From an uncultured Pelagibacteraceae bacterium (GTDB lineage Bacteria > Pseudomonadota > Alphaproteobacteria > Pelagibacterales > Pelagibacteraceae): a DNA stretch of 64,000 bases. The translations under genes were made by a program, and so were the position numbers. The DNA is taken from positions 30,660 to 94,659 of the forward strand of contig CACECJ010000002.1 in assembly GCA_902557935.1 (NCBI GenBank). Direction: 5' to 3'. Below the pieces are notes generated by a model. It ran no database searches and had not been told where the DNA came from. It worked only from the letters and a program-made list of their open reading frames with translations. Shown here one piece after another: positions 11,906 through 23,265 of this stretch; position 1 is the first letter of the stretch; each line of letters starts with the position of its first letter.

Positions 11906-12727
11906 ATGAAAATAATTGATTGTTTTATGTACTTTGATGAAGATCTTGTCTTAGATCTAAGATTAAATATTTTAAATAGTATAGTTGATAAGTTTGTAAT
12001 AGTTGAATCGAAAATTGATCATGCTGGAAATCACAAAAAATTAAATTTCAATATTAATAATTTCACTAAATTTAAAGATAAAATAGAATATTTCGTCTTG
12101 GAGGAATTACCGGTTAAAAAAAAAATTTTTTCAAAATCATGGAGAAACTCTCCCAATTGGATTAGAGAAAACTACCAAAGAAACTGCTTACTTAAAGGTT
12201 TCAAAGATAGTGATGATAATGATTTAATAATGATATCAGATATTGATGAAATTCCTAATCCAAAGATGATAAATAAATTTGAAAAAAAAAATAAGTACGC
12301 CTGTTTTGTCCAAAAAAACTTTCAATCTAAGATTAATTTATTGAATACTTCTGAGCCCAATTGGTACGGTACTAGAATTTGTGTAAAAAAATTTATTAAA
12401 TCTCCCATGTGGTTGAAGAATATAAAAATTAAAAAAAAAAATTTTTGGAAATTTTTTCAACCAAAGCCTCCTCAATTAATTTTAGAAGGTGGATGGCATT
12501 TCAGTTTTTTGAAAACATCAGAAGGAATTTCGAAAAAAATTATGTCCTACGCACATCAAGAATATAATAATTCAAATTATAATAATATTGATTTAATTCA
12601 AAAAAGAGTTGATGAGAAAAGAGATATTCTTGACAGAGATTTTGTTTACAAAAAGATAAATTTAGACTCAACTTTTCCTGATTTTATCATTAAAAATAAA
12701 GATAAATTGAAAGCATGGATTTTATAA
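11906..12727 (+). CDS. Glycosyltransferase family 17-like protein
   Basis: IIDCFMYFDEDLVLDLRLNILNSIVDKFVIVESKIDHAG, SDIDEIPNP, GGWHFSFLKTSEGISKKIMSYAHQEYN match the GT17 pattern. Confidence 0.78.
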   Translation: MKIIDCFMYFDEDLVLDLRLNILNSIVDKFVIVESKIDHAGNHKKLNFNINNFTKFKDKIEYFVLEELPVKKKIFSKSWRNSPNWIRENYQRNCLLKGFKDSDDNDLIMISDIDEIPNPKMINKFEKKNKYACFVQKNFQSKINLLNTSEPNWYGTRICVKKFIKSPMWLKNIKIKKKNFWKFFQPKPPQLILEGGWHFSFLKTSEGISKKIMSYAHQEYNNSNYNNIDLIQKRVDEKRDILDRDFVYKKINLDSTFPDFIIKNKDKLKAWIL

Positions 12728-12734
12728 ATATAAG

Positions 12735-12809
12735 CGCGCCGGATAGGAGTCGAACCCATAACCTCCGGAGCCGAAATCCGGCGCTCTATCCAGTTGAAGC
12801 TACCGGCGC
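12735..12809 (-). tRNA. tRNA-Arg(TCG), CCA not encoded
   Basis: Minus strand GCGCCGG TA GCTT..GAGC G CCGGA TTTCGGC TCCGG AGGTT ATGGG TTCGACT CCTAT CCGGCGC G; full cloverleaf, anticodon TCG. Confidence 0.9.
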
Positions 12810-12833
12810 ATAGTTGATAATTTAATTTAATTT

Positions 12834-13814
12834 ATGAATAACGCAATAAAATTCTCAATCACGAAAAAAAATGTTGGTGAGAGATTAGATGTCTTTCTTT
12901 CAAAAAATATCAAAGATTTTACCAGGTCATATATCAAAAAACTGATTACTGCTAGAAATGTTAAATTAAACGGTAAAATTTTACTATCTGCCTCTACCAA
13001 AGTAAAAGAGGGCGATCAAATTTTAGTTAAAGTAATTCAAAAAAATACTGATAATTTGATCGCTAATAAAATTGACTTAAAAATAATATACGAAGATAAA
13101 GACCTTTTAATAGTCAATAAATCTAAAGGGATGGTTGTGCATCCTGGGGCAGGAAATTTAGAAAATACGTTAGCAAATGCCCTTAAGTTTAAGTATAAAA
13201 ATAATTTGTCAAATAGAGGTGGAAATCTAAGGCCCGGGATAGTTCACAGAATTGATAAAAATACTAGTGGGTTATTAGTGATAGCTAAAAATAATTTATC
13301 TCATTCGAATTTAAGTAAACAGTTTGCTAATCACTCAATTAAAAGGAAATATAATTGTTTAGTTTGGGGTGTCTTACGCCCAATGCAGGGGACTATAAAA
13401 ACTTTAATTTCTAGGAATAAAAAAAACAGAAAATTGATGACCGTAAGTGACATAAATGGAAAATTAGCTATAACCAATTATAAAACTTTAAGAGTGTTTT
13501 ATTCTAATGAAATTCCTAAAATAAGTTTTATTGAATGCGAATTAGAAACAGGAAGAACTCATCAAATTAGAGTTCATTTAAAATACAAAAAAACTTCAAT
13601 ATTAGGTGACAAAGAATACGGTAAGAATAAATTAAAATTTAAAAAAATTAATCAAGATTTTCTTGAGAGTTTAGAGAAATTAAATGGACAGGTCTTGCAT
13701 GCAAAAACTCTTGAATTCACTCATCCTTCGACTAATAAACACATGAAATTTAGTTCTAATGTTCCAAATGAATTCAAAAAACTGTTACATTTGCTTGAAA
13801 ATCTAACTAGTTGA
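12834..13814 (+). CDS. RluD/RluA-family 23S rRNA pseudouridine synthase
   Basis: GERLDVFLSKNIKDFTRSYIKKLI S4-like domain; RPGIVHRIDKNTSGLLVIAKN catalytic motif. Confidence 0.94.
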   Translation: MNNAIKFSITKKNVGERLDVFLSKNIKDFTRSYIKKLITARNVKLNGKILLSASTKVKEGDQILVKVIQKNTDNLIANKIDLKIIYEDKDLLIVNKSKGMVVHPGAGNLENTLANALKFKYKNNLSNRGGNLRPGIVHRIDKNTSGLLVIAKNNLSHSNLSKQFANHSIKRKYNCLVWGVLRPMQGTIKTLISRNKKNRKLMTVSDINGKLAITNYKTLRVFYSNEIPKISFIECELETGRTHQIRVHLKYKKTSILGDKEYGKNKLKFKKINQDFLESLEKLNGQVLHAKTLEFTHPSTNKHMKFSSNVPNEFKKLLHLLENLTS

Positions 13815-13845
13815 AAAATAAATTTTAATATATATTTTCTTAAAT

Positions 13846-14742
13846 ATGGATAGTGAAAATCGCATAACTAACTTTCCGTCACCTGCAGTTGGGGGTTTGT
13901 CAGTTTATTTAGCTCAAATAAAAAAATTTCCAATGCTTGATGCGGAGGAAGAATACATGCTTGCAAAAAATTGGCGAGAAAATGGGAGTCTACAATCGGC
14001 CCATAAATTAGTAACAAGCCATTTGAGATTAGTAGCAAAAATAGCTATGGGCTACAGAGGTTATGGTTTACCAGTAAATGAACTTATATCAGAGGGTAAT
14101 ATCGGTTTGATGCAAGCAGTAAAAAAATTTGATCCAGATAAAGGATTCAGATTAGCGACTTACGCGATGTGGTGGATCAAAGCTGCAATTCAAGAATATG
14201 TGTTAAGATCATGGAGTTTGGTTAAAATGGGCACAACAACTGCACAAAAGAAACTTTTCTTTAATTTAAAAAAAATTAAAAGTCAAATTGCACCAGAGCA
14301 AGATGGAGATTTAAAAGATGAGCAGGTAAAAGAGATATCTAAAAGACTTGATGTGGACTCCAATGAGGTTGTAAATATGAATAGGAGAATGATGGGGCAA
14401 GAAAAATCTTTAAATGATCCTATCAAAAGTGGTGAAGCTGATGAATGGCAAGACTGGTTGGTTGACGACAGTTTAGATCAAGAATTATTAATATCACAAC
14501 AACAAGAATACAATGATAAGAAAGAACTTTTAAACAGTTCAATGAAAATTTTAAGTGAGCGAGAAAAAGAAATTATTTACGCAAGAAGATTAACAGATGA
14601 ACCTAAAACTTTAGAGGAGTTAAGCAAAAAATATAATATAAGCAGAGAAAGAATAAGACAAATTGAAACAAAAGCTTTTGAAAAACTTCAAAAATCAATG
14701 ATAAGCGCAAGTAAATCTAAAAATTTACTAACTGCAAATTAA
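13846..14742 (+). CDS. rpoH: RNA polymerase sigma-32 factor
   Basis: [77 protein letters not shown]. Confidence 0.97.
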   Translation: MDSENRITNFPSPAVGGLSVYLAQIKKFPMLDAEEEYMLAKNWRENGSLQSAHKLVTSHLRLVAKIAMGYRGYGLPVNELISEGNIGLMQAVKKFDPDKGFRLATYAMWWIKAAIQEYVLRSWSLVKMGTTTAQKKLFFNLKKIKSQIAPEQDGDLKDEQVKEISKRLDVDSNEVVNMNRRMMGQEKSLNDPIKSGEADEWQDWLVDDSLDQELLISQQQEYNDKKELLNSSMKILSEREKEIIYARRLTDEPKTLEELSKKYNISRERIRQIETKAFEKLQKSMISASKSKNLLTAN

Positions 14743-16031
14743 TTCTTAAAAGGATCTTGAATTAAAATAGTGTCTTCCCTCTCTGGGCTTGTAGAAACAC
14801 TTGAAATTTTAGCTCCAATAAAATCCTCTAATGCATAAATATATTTTTTTGCATTTTCAGGTAAATCTTTCATATTTCTTATACCTTGAGTTTTAGATTT
14901 CCAACCTTTGAAAGTTTTATAAATTGGCTTTATGCTAAATTGATCTTCTGAGGTTGCGGGTAAATAATCTATTACATTTCCGTTCAACTTATATCCTATA
15001 CACATTTTGATTTCCTCTAAGTCATCTAATACATCAAGTTTTGTTAAGGCTATTCCATTTATTCCAGAAATCTGAATTGATTGTCTTACAAGAACTCCAT
15101 CAAACCAACCACATCTTCTTTTTCTCGCAGTTACCGTCCCAAATTCTTTTCCTCTTTTTCCTATGCTTTCACCTATTTTATCTTTTAGTTCAGTAGGAAA
15201 GGGTCCGCTTCCTACTCTTGTAGTATAAGCTTTTGTAATTCCTAAAACGTATCCAATCTTATCCGGGCCAAGACCAGAGCCAGTAGCTGCAGTTGCTGGC
15301 ACAGTATTAGAGGATGTTACAAAAGGATAAGTTCCATGATCAACATCTAAAAGAATCCCTTGAGCACCTTCAAAAAGAATCTTTTTTCTATCTTTAGAGA
15401 ATTGGCTTAGTTTAAGCCATACTGGCTTTGCAAATTTTAATATTTTTGGAGCAATTTTCAATAACTCATTTTTGATGTCATCTTTTTTATAAATCGTTTT
15501 TTTTAAACCTTTTCTTATTGCATTGTGATGTAATAAAACATTTTCTAACCTTTTTTCTAGATTACTTTCAGATCTTAAGTCCATTAATCTTATCGATCTT
15601 CTGCCAACTTTGTCTTCGTAACAAGGGCCTATACCTCTTCGAGTAGTGCCAATTTTTCCTTTTCCGGCAGCATCCTCTCTAATTTCGTCCATTTCTTGAT
15701 GAAATGGTAAAATTAGTGAAGCAGATTCTGATATTATAAAATTCTCGGGCTCTACATTTATCCCTTTTTTCTTTATATCATCAATTTCATCTAAAAGTGC
15801 CCAAGGGTCAATTACAACACCATTGCCAAGTATTGATATTTTTCCTTTTCTTACTATGCCAGATGGTAAAAGTCTTAATTTAAAAATTTTCTTATCGATT
15901 ACAAGTGTGTGTCCTGCGTTATGGCCACCTTGAAAACGTACCACTACATCTGCTTCACTCGACAACCAATCTACAATTTTGCCTTTACCCTCATCTCCCC
16001 ACTGTGATCCTACTACTACAACATTATTCAT
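14739..16031 (-). CDS. purA: Adenylosuccinate synthetase
   Basis: [39 protein letters not shown]. Confidence 0.98.
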   Translation of the reverse strand: MNNVVVVGSQWGDEGKGKIVDWLSSEADVVVRFQGGHNAGHTLVIDKKIFKLRLLPSGIVRKGKISILGNGVVIDPWALLDEIDDIKKKGINVEPENFIISESASLILPFHQEMDEIREDAAGKGKIGTTRRGIGPCYEDKVGRRSIRLMDLRSESNLEKRLENVLLHHNAIRKGLKKTIYKKDDIKNELLKIAPKILKFAKPVWLKLSQFSKDRKKILFEGAQGILLDVDHGTYPFVTSSNTVPATAATGSGLGPDKIGYVLGITKAYTTRVGSGPFPTELKDKIGESIGKRGKEFGTVTARKRRCGWFDGVLVRQSIQISGINGIALTKLDVLDDLEEIKMCIGYKLNGNVIDYLPATSEDQFSIKPIYKTFKGWKSKTQGIRNMKDLPENAKKYIYALEDFIGAKISSVSTSPEREDTILIQDPFKN

Positions 16032-16840
16032 TATAAAAATTTCTGTTTTACTTTTATTGAATTTAAATGATTGATTGGGCCATGACCTTTACCATAGTTT
16101 AAATTTGATCTTATTGCTTGGTTAACATATTTAATCCCCAACTCACAAGATCTCTTTAATGGTTTTCCACATGATAAGAATGTTGCAATAGCGCTAGATA
16201 AAGTGCATCCAGTCCCGTGAGTATTTTTAGTTTTGATTTTTTTATTTTTAAATATTTTAAATTCCTTATTATTTAAAAAAACGTCCTCTAAAAGATTTGA
16301 CTTACTATGACCCCCTTTTACCAGTACATTTTTTGCGCCAATTTTGATAAGAAATTTTGCAGCTTTTATCATATCTTTCGTATTCTTAATTTCTACCCCT
16401 GTTAAAACTTCAGCTTCAGGAATATTAGGTGTGATTAAAAATGACTCCTTTAATAGTTTTTTTTTTAAAGTTTTAATTGCAGACTTATTAATTAATTTTG
16501 ACCCCCCTTTGGCAATCATAACTGGATCTAATATAATTTTTCTCTTTATCTTTTTTATAACTTTCAAAACTGATAATATTACTTGTGATGAGTGCAACAT
16601 TCCTATCTTAACCACATCAGGTTTCATATCAGCACAGGTAACTAAAATTTGTTTTTCAATATCTTTGGGACTTAATGGGGTTACTCCAAAAACTCCTTTA
16701 GTATTTTGTGCAGTAATGGCTGTTATTGCGGTCATTGCATATCCACCTAAAGCTGTAACAGTTTTTATATCCGCCTGAATACCTGCCCCTCCTGAAGAGT
16801 CAGATCCAGCGATGATTAAAATTTTTGATTTTGGTTTCAA
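16031..16840 (-). CDS. thiD: Hydroxymethylpyrimidine/phosphomethylpyrimidine kinase
   Basis: [60 protein letters not shown]. Confidence 0.96.
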   Translation of the reverse strand: MKPKSKILIIAGSDSSGGAGIQADIKTVTALGGYAMTAITAITAQNTKGVFGVTPLSPKDIEKQILVTCADMKPDVVKIGMLHSSQVILSVLKVIKKIKRKIILDPVMIAKGGSKLINKSAIKTLKKKLLKESFLITPNIPEAEVLTGVEIKNTKDMIKAAKFLIKIGAKNVLVKGGHSKSNLLEDVFLNNKEFKIFKNKKIKTKNTHGTGCTLSSAIATFLSCGKPLKRSCELGIKYVNQAIRSNLNYGKGHGPINHLNSIKVKQKFL

Positions 16841-16841
16841 A

Positions 16842-18173
16842 TTAATTTATTGATTTTTTTATAATTTTTATACATTTTAAAATTAAACTTTTATTATTAG
16901 ACTCTGCCATAATTCTAATCTTAGGTTCAGTGCCAGATTTTCTTACTAGTATTCTTCCTTTTTTTCCCATAATTGAGTTAGCTAGTTTGATGGCCTTTCT
17001 ACAACTAGCTTTATTAATTATTTCTTTATCTCTAACCGTCACATTTTCTAAGATTTGAGGTAAAGGCTTAAAAACATTTAATAAGGAGCTCGCTCTTTTT
17101 CTTTTTCTTAAAGAAAATAAAACCTCTAATGCAACAAGTAGTCCGTCCCCTGTTGTAGCGAATTTTCCTAAGATTATATGTCCAGATTGCTCACCGCCTA
17201 AATTAAAACTTAATTTTTTCATTTTCTCTTTAACATATTTGTCACCTACTTTTGATCTAGAGAATTTTATTCTCTCTTTTTTTAAAAAGTTTTCTAATCC
17301 TAGATTTGACATTAGTGTGCCTACTACACCTCCTTTTAATATACCTTTAGACTTCCATCTACGGGCGAGCATTCCGATGATTTGGTCACCATCAATGATT
17401 TTTCCTTTCTCATCACACATTATTACCCTGTCAGCATCACCATCAAATGAAACACCAATATGAGCTTGATGTTTTTTGACTGCAGATTTAATTCTAGATG
17501 GAAACATCGATCCACATTTTTCATTAATATTTAAACCGTTAGGCTTAATTCCAAGTGCAATCACTTTAGCTCCAAGTTCTCTAAGTAATTTGGGCGCGGC
17601 TTTATAGCAAGCTCCATTAGCGCAATCTAAAACTATCTTAGTCCCTTTCAAATTATAATTTTTTGGGAAATTATTTTTTAGGATTTTTATATATTTTTCA
17701 TTACCATCTTCTAATCTTTTAACTCTACCTAAGTATTTTGGATTAGTTAGTTGTTTCGAATTTTTGGCATCTATTAGTTTCTCTATTTTTTTTTCAATTT
17801 TGTTAGATAATTTCATACCATCTGGGCCAAATAATTTAAGCCCATTGTCAAAATAAGGATTATGAGAAGCTGTGATCATTATACCCATGTTAGCTTTCAT
17901 TGATTTGGTCAACATGGCTAATCCGTTCGTCGGTAAAGGACCCAAAGTAAAAACGTGCATACCACCTGAAACAAGTCCAGAAACCAATGCTGGCTCTAAG
18001 GTATATCCAGATAATCTAGTATCTTTTGCTATAATTGCAATTTGTTTTATTTTTTTTTGATTTTTGAAGTATGTTCCAGATGCTAAGCCAAATTTAAAAA
18101 ATTTTTCTCCTGTAATGTTTCCTTGATTTACAGTTCCTCTAATGCCATCAGTTCCAAAATATTTATTTTTCAT
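16842..18173 (-). CDS. glmM: Phosphoglucosamine mutase
   Basis: KYFGTDGIRGTVN, MITASHNPYFDNGLKLFGPDG, VSFDGDADRVIMCDE. Confidence 0.97.
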   Translation of the reverse strand: MKNKYFGTDGIRGTVNQGNITGEKFFKFGLASGTYFKNQKKIKQIAIIAKDTRLSGYTLEPALVSGLVSGGMHVFTLGPLPTNGLAMLTKSMKANMGIMITASHNPYFDNGLKLFGPDGMKLSNKIEKKIEKLIDAKNSKQLTNPKYLGRVKRLEDGNEKYIKILKNNFPKNYNLKGTKIVLDCANGACYKAAPKLLRELGAKVIALGIKPNGLNINEKCGSMFPSRIKSAVKKHQAHIGVSFDGDADRVIMCDEKGKIIDGDQIIGMLARRWKSKGILKGGVVGTLMSNLGLENFLKKERIKFSRSKVGDKYVKEKMKKLSFNLGGEQSGHIILGKFATTGDGLLVALEVLFSLRKRKRASSLLNVFKPLPQILENVTVRDKEIINKASCRKAIKLANSIMGKKGRILVRKSGTEPKIRIMAESNNKSLILKCIKIIKKSIN

Positions 18174-19233
18174 ATGTCTTTACCATTTCGTTGTAGATTA
18201 AAATACCTTGCTTGATCTCATTAACATCATGCACTCTAAAAATTTGAACTCCTTGAGACAATAAAAAAATTACTGAAGCTAAAGTTCCACCTACTCTTTC
18301 TTTACTATCAAATTTTCCTGATATCTGATTTATAAACCTTTTTCTAGAAGTTCCAATCATTATCGGAAGTCCCAAGCTATGAAATAAAGATATTTTAGAA
18401 ATTAAAGTCAAATTATGTTTCAAAGTTTTTCCAAAACCTATTCCTGGATCCAACACTACTTTTTTACTTTTGAATTTTGTGTTTAAGCTTTTTTCAAAAA
18501 AATCATAAACATCTAGTAATACATTATTATATTTTGGATTATTTTGCATTGTTGAGGGATCACCCTTCATATGATGAAGAACTTTAGGAATATCTAAGTT
18601 TTTTAATTTATGAAAAGACATCTTATCATAACTAAAACCAGAGACATCATTTATCAAATTTACACCATATCTCGTACTTCTTTGCATCAATTCAGATTTT
18701 CTAGTATCGATTGATAGACAGGTATTCTTAAATTTATTTTTAAAATTTTTTATTATATATTTTATTCTATTCCACTCTATTTTTGGGTCTATGTCTTTGG
18801 CACCTGGTCTTGTCGACTCACCACCAACATCTATTATATCTGCTCCAGAATTTATTAAATTATTAATATGTTTAATAGATTTTTTTTTGTTATTATATTT
18901 CCCGCCATCTGAGAAACTATCTGGAGTAAGATTTAAAATTCCCATAATTGATGGTTTCGAAAAATTTACATTTTTTAAGAAATTTTTTCTTTTTAAAATA
19001 ATTTTTTTTATATCTTTTTTGACTTTTTCTTTTTTTTTCTTTTCTAATTTTCCAACGTCAAGAATATTTATTAATTTGTAGCTGATTTTGTTTTTTTTTC
19101 TCGAAATGATTTCTAAGTTATCAAATGCTATGTTTTTATTACCGCAAAGAGGTAGTGCGACTTTTTTTTTAATAAGCTTTTTTGCTTTTTCTCCATAGTA
19201 AAAATTACACGCTCTAGTGTAATATTTTATCAT
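18163..19233 (-). CDS. folP: Dihydropteroate synthase with N-terminal extension
   Basis: PSIMGILNLTPDSFSDGGKYNN, GADIIDVGGESTRPGA, LDPGIGFGKTLKHNL. Confidence 0.95.
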   Translation of the reverse strand: MIKYYTRACNFYYGEKAKKLIKKKVALPLCGNKNIAFDNLEIISRKKNKISYKLINILDVGKLEKKKKEKVKKDIKKIILKRKNFLKNVNFSKPSIMGILNLTPDSFSDGGKYNNKKKSIKHINNLINSGADIIDVGGESTRPGAKDIDPKIEWNRIKYIIKNFKNKFKNTCLSIDTRKSELMQRSTRYGVNLINDVSGFSYDKMSFHKLKNLDIPKVLHHMKGDPSTMQNNPKYNNVLLDVYDFFEKSLNTKFKSKKVVLDPGIGFGKTLKHNLTLISKISLFHSLGLPIMIGTSRKRFINQISGKFDSKERVGGTLASVIFLLSQGVQIFRVHDVNEIKQGILIYNEMVKTYEK

Positions 19234-19237
19234 GAAT

Positions 19238-21130
19238 TTAGATTGCTGGTTTAGGTTTTAATCCTAACGATCCTAGTGCTGATGATTTATTGTCATCACT
19301 TTCCTCTTCTTTGAAAGATCTTGTCGGTTTAATATTTTTCAAAATTAAATCTCTAATTTCATCACCAGATAAAGTTTCATAAATTAATAGAGCTTTAGCA
19401 ATTTTGTGAAGATCATCGATTTTGTCTGTTAGAACTTTTCTTGCTCTTTCGTAGCCTTTATCTACTATTTTTTTTACTTCGGCATCAATTTTTCTAGCCG
19501 TGTCCTCTGACATATTTTGTTGTTTAGTTACTGACCTACCTAAAAAAACTTCTTCTTCATTTTCACCATATGCTATAGTACCAAGTTCTGTGCTCATCCC
19601 ATATTTTGTAACCATGTTTTTTGCCATTTTTGTAACCATATCAATATCTGAAGATGCGCCAGAAGTAACTTTATCATGTCCAAAAATTATTTCTTCAGCT
19701 ATTCTTCCGCCCATAGCTACAGCAATATCTGCATGCATTTTTTCTCTAGAAACTGATAATTGATCTCTCTCTGGCAATCTCATTACCATTCCCAAAGCTC
19801 TTCCTCTTGGAATAATAGTTGCTTTATGAATTGGATCAGATGCTTTTTCATTAAGCGCAACAATTGCATGGCCACCTTCGTGATAAGCTGTCAATTTTTT
19901 CTCGTCTTCTGACATTACCATTGATCTTCTTTCTGCTCCCATCATAACCTTGTCTTTTGCTTCTTCTACATCAGACATTGTTACAACTCTCTTATTTTTC
20001 CTAGCTGCTAGTAGAGCAGACTCATTAATTAAATTTGCTAAATCAGCACCAGAGAAACCAGGGGTTCCTCTAGCAATTGTTCTTAATTTTACATCAGGCC
20101 CTACATTTACCTTTTTGACGTGAACTTTTAAAATAGCTTCTCTGCCTATTATGTCAGGATTACCTACAACTACTTGCCTGTCAAATCTACCTGGCCTCAA
20201 TAAAGCGGGATCAAGAACATCTGGTCTATTAGTTGCTGCGATTAAAATAATACCCTCATTAGTGTCGAAACCATCCATTTCTACAAGAAGCTGATTTAAG
20301 GTTTGTTCTCTCTCGTCATTACCTCCGCCTAATCCAGCTCCTCTACTTCTACCTACCGCATCTATTTCATCAATAAAAATTATACATGGTGAATGTTTTT
20401 TTCCTTGTTCAAACATGTCTCTTACTCTAGATGCTCCAACTCCTACAAACATTTCGACAAAATCAGATCCGGAAATTGAAAAGAATGGCACATTAGCCTC
20501 TCCAGCAATAGCTTTAGCTAAAAGTGTCTTACCTGTACCTGGTGGACCTATTAAAAGTGCACCTTTTGGAATTTTACCTCCCAATCTGCTAAATTTTTTT
20601 GGATCTTTTAAAAATTCAACTATTTCTTCTACTTCTTCTTTTGCTTCCTCAACACCAGCAACATCATTGAAGGTAACTTTGCCTTGAGCCTCATTTAAAA
20701 GTTTTGCTTTAGATCTTCCGAAGCCCATTGCACCACCTTTTCCTCCTTGCATTTGACGCATAAAAAATATCCAAACACCTATTAATAACAACATAGGGAA
20801 CCAAGATAATAGAATACCTAATAATGATGGCATTTTATCTTCTTGAGGCGAAGCTACAATACTTACTCCGTTTGATGAAAGTTTATCAACTAGCTCGGGA
20901 TAATTAGGTGAATATGTTGTAAAATTATTTCCATCGGCTAAAACACCTTTAATGTTATTGCCTTGAATTTGAACTTCAACAACTCTCCCAGCCTCTACCT
21001 CATTTAAGAAATTTGAAAATGCAAGGGAGTTTTGTTGTCTGTTTATTTTTTCTGGATCTTGAAACATATTGAATAATCCTACTGATAATAAGACTATTAT
21101 GACCCACATGACTAAATTTTTTACATTCAT
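19238..21130 (-). CDS. ftsH: ATP-dependent zinc metalloprotease FtsH
   Basis: [51 protein letters not shown] zinc motif. Confidence 0.98.
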   Translation of the reverse strand: MNVKNLVMWVIIVLLSVGLFNMFQDPEKINRQQNSLAFSNFLNEVEAGRVVEVQIQGNNIKGVLADGNNFTTYSPNYPELVDKLSSNGVSIVASPQEDKMPSLLGILLSWFPMLLLIGVWIFFMRQMQGGKGGAMGFGRSKAKLLNEAQGKVTFNDVAGVEEAKEEVEEIVEFLKDPKKFSRLGGKIPKGALLIGPPGTGKTLLAKAIAGEANVPFFSISGSDFVEMFVGVGASRVRDMFEQGKKHSPCIIFIDEIDAVGRSRGAGLGGGNDEREQTLNQLLVEMDGFDTNEGIILIAATNRPDVLDPALLRPGRFDRQVVVGNPDIIGREAILKVHVKKVNVGPDVKLRTIARGTPGFSGADLANLINESALLAARKNKRVVTMSDVEEAKDKVMMGAERRSMVMSEDEKKLTAYHEGGHAIVALNEKASDPIHKATIIPRGRALGMVMRLPERDQLSVSREKMHADIAVAMGGRIAEEIIFGHDKVTSGASSDIDMVTKMAKNMVTKYGMSTELGTIAYGENEEEVFLGRSVTKQQNMSEDTARKIDAEVKKIVDKGYERARKVLTDKIDDLHKIAKALLIYETLSGDEIRDLILKNIKPTRSFKEEESDDNKSSALGSLGLKPKPAI

Positions 21131-21226
21131 AATTTAATAAATAATCATTAAAAATTGATTAACAAGTATACTAATAAAAAATATTAAGTTGTAAATAAGA
21201 CAAAATATAACAATTTTAGAGGAATA

Positions 21227-22246
21227 TTACTTTTTTTCCAATTTTAAGGTCAAATAACCTGGTTTCTTTATAAATAAACACCCCCCGAGAGTAGATCTAG
21301 AAAAATTTCTGTTACTTAAATTATTTATCAAATTCATAACTTTTTTTGATCTTAGATTATAATAGTTGCCTTTAAGAGTTCTAATTGAATTATTGATTAA
21401 AGTCATTTTTGTCTCATTATTTAAACAGTTAAATTTTGTGGTATTAATCAGTAATAAATTTTTTCTTTTCCTTACTATTTCTTTAAAAGTTTTTTTAAAA
21501 TAACTCTCCAAAGTTGAGCTGCTAGAGGCTAAATTATTAATAGATCTTATAATCTGATCATAATTTATTCCACTTTGCTCTAAGGGTTTTTTTAGTTTTC
21601 TTATATTAGTTCTTAAATACTTCGAATTGTAATTAGATGGGTCTTTAATATATTTGCCGAATACTAATCTCGAAATTTTTATCAATTGATTTTTTTTTAC
21701 ATCAAGCAATGGCCTATAAATCTTAGCTTTGTTATTAAAACTACTAAGTGTTTTCATAGCTGATAAACCTTTTAATCCACTTCCCCTTGAAAGACGAATT
21801 AAAAAGGTCTCGACTTGATCTTCTAAATTATGAGCAGTTAGTATAACTTTGGCTTTTTGTTTGGAGCAATACTCTTGCAATTTCGTATATCTTATTAATC
21901 TAGCCTCATTTTGAATGTTTTTTTTAATTTTTTTTCTATTGGTAAAAATTTTCAATTTAATTTTTTTCGTTTTCAAAAGATTTTTAACTTGTAAGGCCTC
22001 TTTCCCTGAATTTTTTCTAATATTATGATTTATCAAAACATAATAAATTTTTGTTTTGTGCTCATAACTAAAAGATTTTGCCAAGGCGGCTAAGGCTAGA
22101 CTATCTGGACCGCCAGAAACTGCAATTATCAATTTTTCTTGTTTTAAAATTTTAAGTTTTTTTTTAAAATCTAAATAAATTATTCTAAGATCATTAAAAT
22201 CTTTAAAATTGTTTTTAAGATTTACAATTGAATTTTTTTTGCTCAT
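21227..22246 (-). CDS. tilS: tRNA(Ile)-lysidine synthase
   Basis: IIAVSGGPDSLALAALAKSF PP-loop, HNLEDQVETFLIRLSRGSGLKGLSAM. Confidence 0.93.
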   Translation of the reverse strand: MSKKNSIVNLKNNFKDFNDLRIIYLDFKKKLKILKQEKLIIAVSGGPDSLALAALAKSFSYEHKTKIYYVLINHNIRKNSGKEALQVKNLLKTKKIKLKIFTNRKKIKKNIQNEARLIRYTKLQEYCSKQKAKVILTAHNLEDQVETFLIRLSRGSGLKGLSAMKTLSSFNNKAKIYRPLLDVKKNQLIKISRLVFGKYIKDPSNYNSKYLRTNIRKLKKPLEQSGINYDQIIRSINNLASSSSTLESYFKKTFKEIVRKRKNLLLINTTKFNCLNNETKMTLINNSIRTLKGNYYNLRSKKVMNLINNLSNRNFSRSTLGGCLFIKKPGYLTLKLEKK

Positions 22247-23201
22247 ATTGAGCTTTTTGTAACACAGACTTGCTAGCTTTTGGATATTCTTTTTTAATAC
22301 CAGATATCATCTTACATCCTTGGTCTTTTTCGCCTAGTTGAACCATGGTGATACCTAACTTTAATAAATTATCTGGAGCTTTAATACTTTTCGGATAATT
22401 TTGATACCCGTCCAAGTATGCTGTAGCGGCGTCAGAATAAAGTTGTCTTATTCTAAAAGTTTCCCCGTACCAATATTGTGCACTACCGGCTAAGTCATGG
22501 TCTTTATTTTTTTCTATGAATTCTGCTAGTGCAAACTCAGCAGTTTCATAATCTCCTATCTTCATAAAGCTTACTGCAAAATCATATTGCTCTTTAGGTG
22601 GTTTGTTAGGAAGTAATGATTCTTTTTTTTCTGGCTCTTCAGTTATAACTGTTTGAGCACTCTCAACTGAATTTAATGTTTGATTAGCAGGTAAGTTCTG
22701 AGTTTTATACCCAGGATTAGCTCCAAAGTCCTGTGGTTTACTTGTGCCAGGAAGTTGAACTTGTTTTTTTTCTTTGATTTGAGTTGATCCAGACTCTAAA
22801 TCTGAAAATCTAAGCTGAGTATCAGATTGTATCTTTGTAACTCTTGTTGACAACTTATCTAATTTGAAATTAACTTCCTCAAACTTATTCGTCAATTCAC
22901 GAAATTGATCTTCTATATTATTTAATTTTAAAAGATGTTTAGTTAGAATATCTTCATTTAATCCATCCGATTTTAATGAAGATTTAAGTGCAGAAGATGC
23001 TGTAACATCGGATTTATTATAAACTGCTTTTTCTAAAGTTTTAAGATCTTTAGTTATTACTTGTATTTGATCAGAAATAGACTTTAGATAAATTTCTTCT
23101 TCCTCGGCATTTAAAAATGTAAAGAATGTTAGAATCGCAAATACCAAAAAATTTATTTTTTTAAATTCTCTGATGAAAATCATAGTTCTTTTTAATTTCA
23201 C
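22215..23201 (-). CDS. cpoB: Cell division coordinator CpoB/YbgF-like TPR protein
   Basis: N-terminal coiled coil, C-terminal TPR (YDFAVSFMKIGDYETAEFALAEFIEKNKDHDLAGSAQYWYGETFRIRQLYSDAATAYLDGYQNYP), next to pal. Confidence 0.88.
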   Translation of the reverse strand: MKLKRTMIFIREFKKINFLVFAILTFFTFLNAEEEEIYLKSISDQIQVITKDLKTLEKAVYNKSDVTASSALKSSLKSDGLNEDILTKHLLKLNNIEDQFRELTNKFEEVNFKLDKLSTRVTKIQSDTQLRFSDLESGSTQIKEKKQVQLPGTSKPQDFGANPGYKTQNLPANQTLNSVESAQTVITEEPEKKESLLPNKPPKEQYDFAVSFMKIGDYETAEFALAEFIEKNKDHDLAGSAQYWYGETFRIRQLYSDAATAYLDGYQNYPKSIKAPDNLLKLGITMVQLGEKDQGCKMISGIKKEYPKASKSVLQKAQYEQKKFNCKS

Positions 23202-23209
23202 AAAATGGC

Positions 23210-23248
23210 AAAAAAAAGACCCTTTAATATCTTATATTAAAGGGTCTT
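23210..23248 (-). terminator. Rho-independent terminator of the tol-pal cluster
   Basis: Perfect 15-bp inverted repeat AAGACCCTTTAATAT-CTT-ATATTAAAGGGTCTT; run of 8 T on the minus strand after the stem, directly downstream of pal. Confidence 0.85.
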
Positions 23249-23265
23249 TAAGTTTTGTAAGTTAT

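Noticed and set aside
18900-19233. About 90-aa N-terminal extension of FolP as a novel fusion
   Set aside because: Similar extensions before the TPDSFSDGG motif occur in other alphaproteobacterial dihydropteroate synthases as far as I recall; not distinctive.
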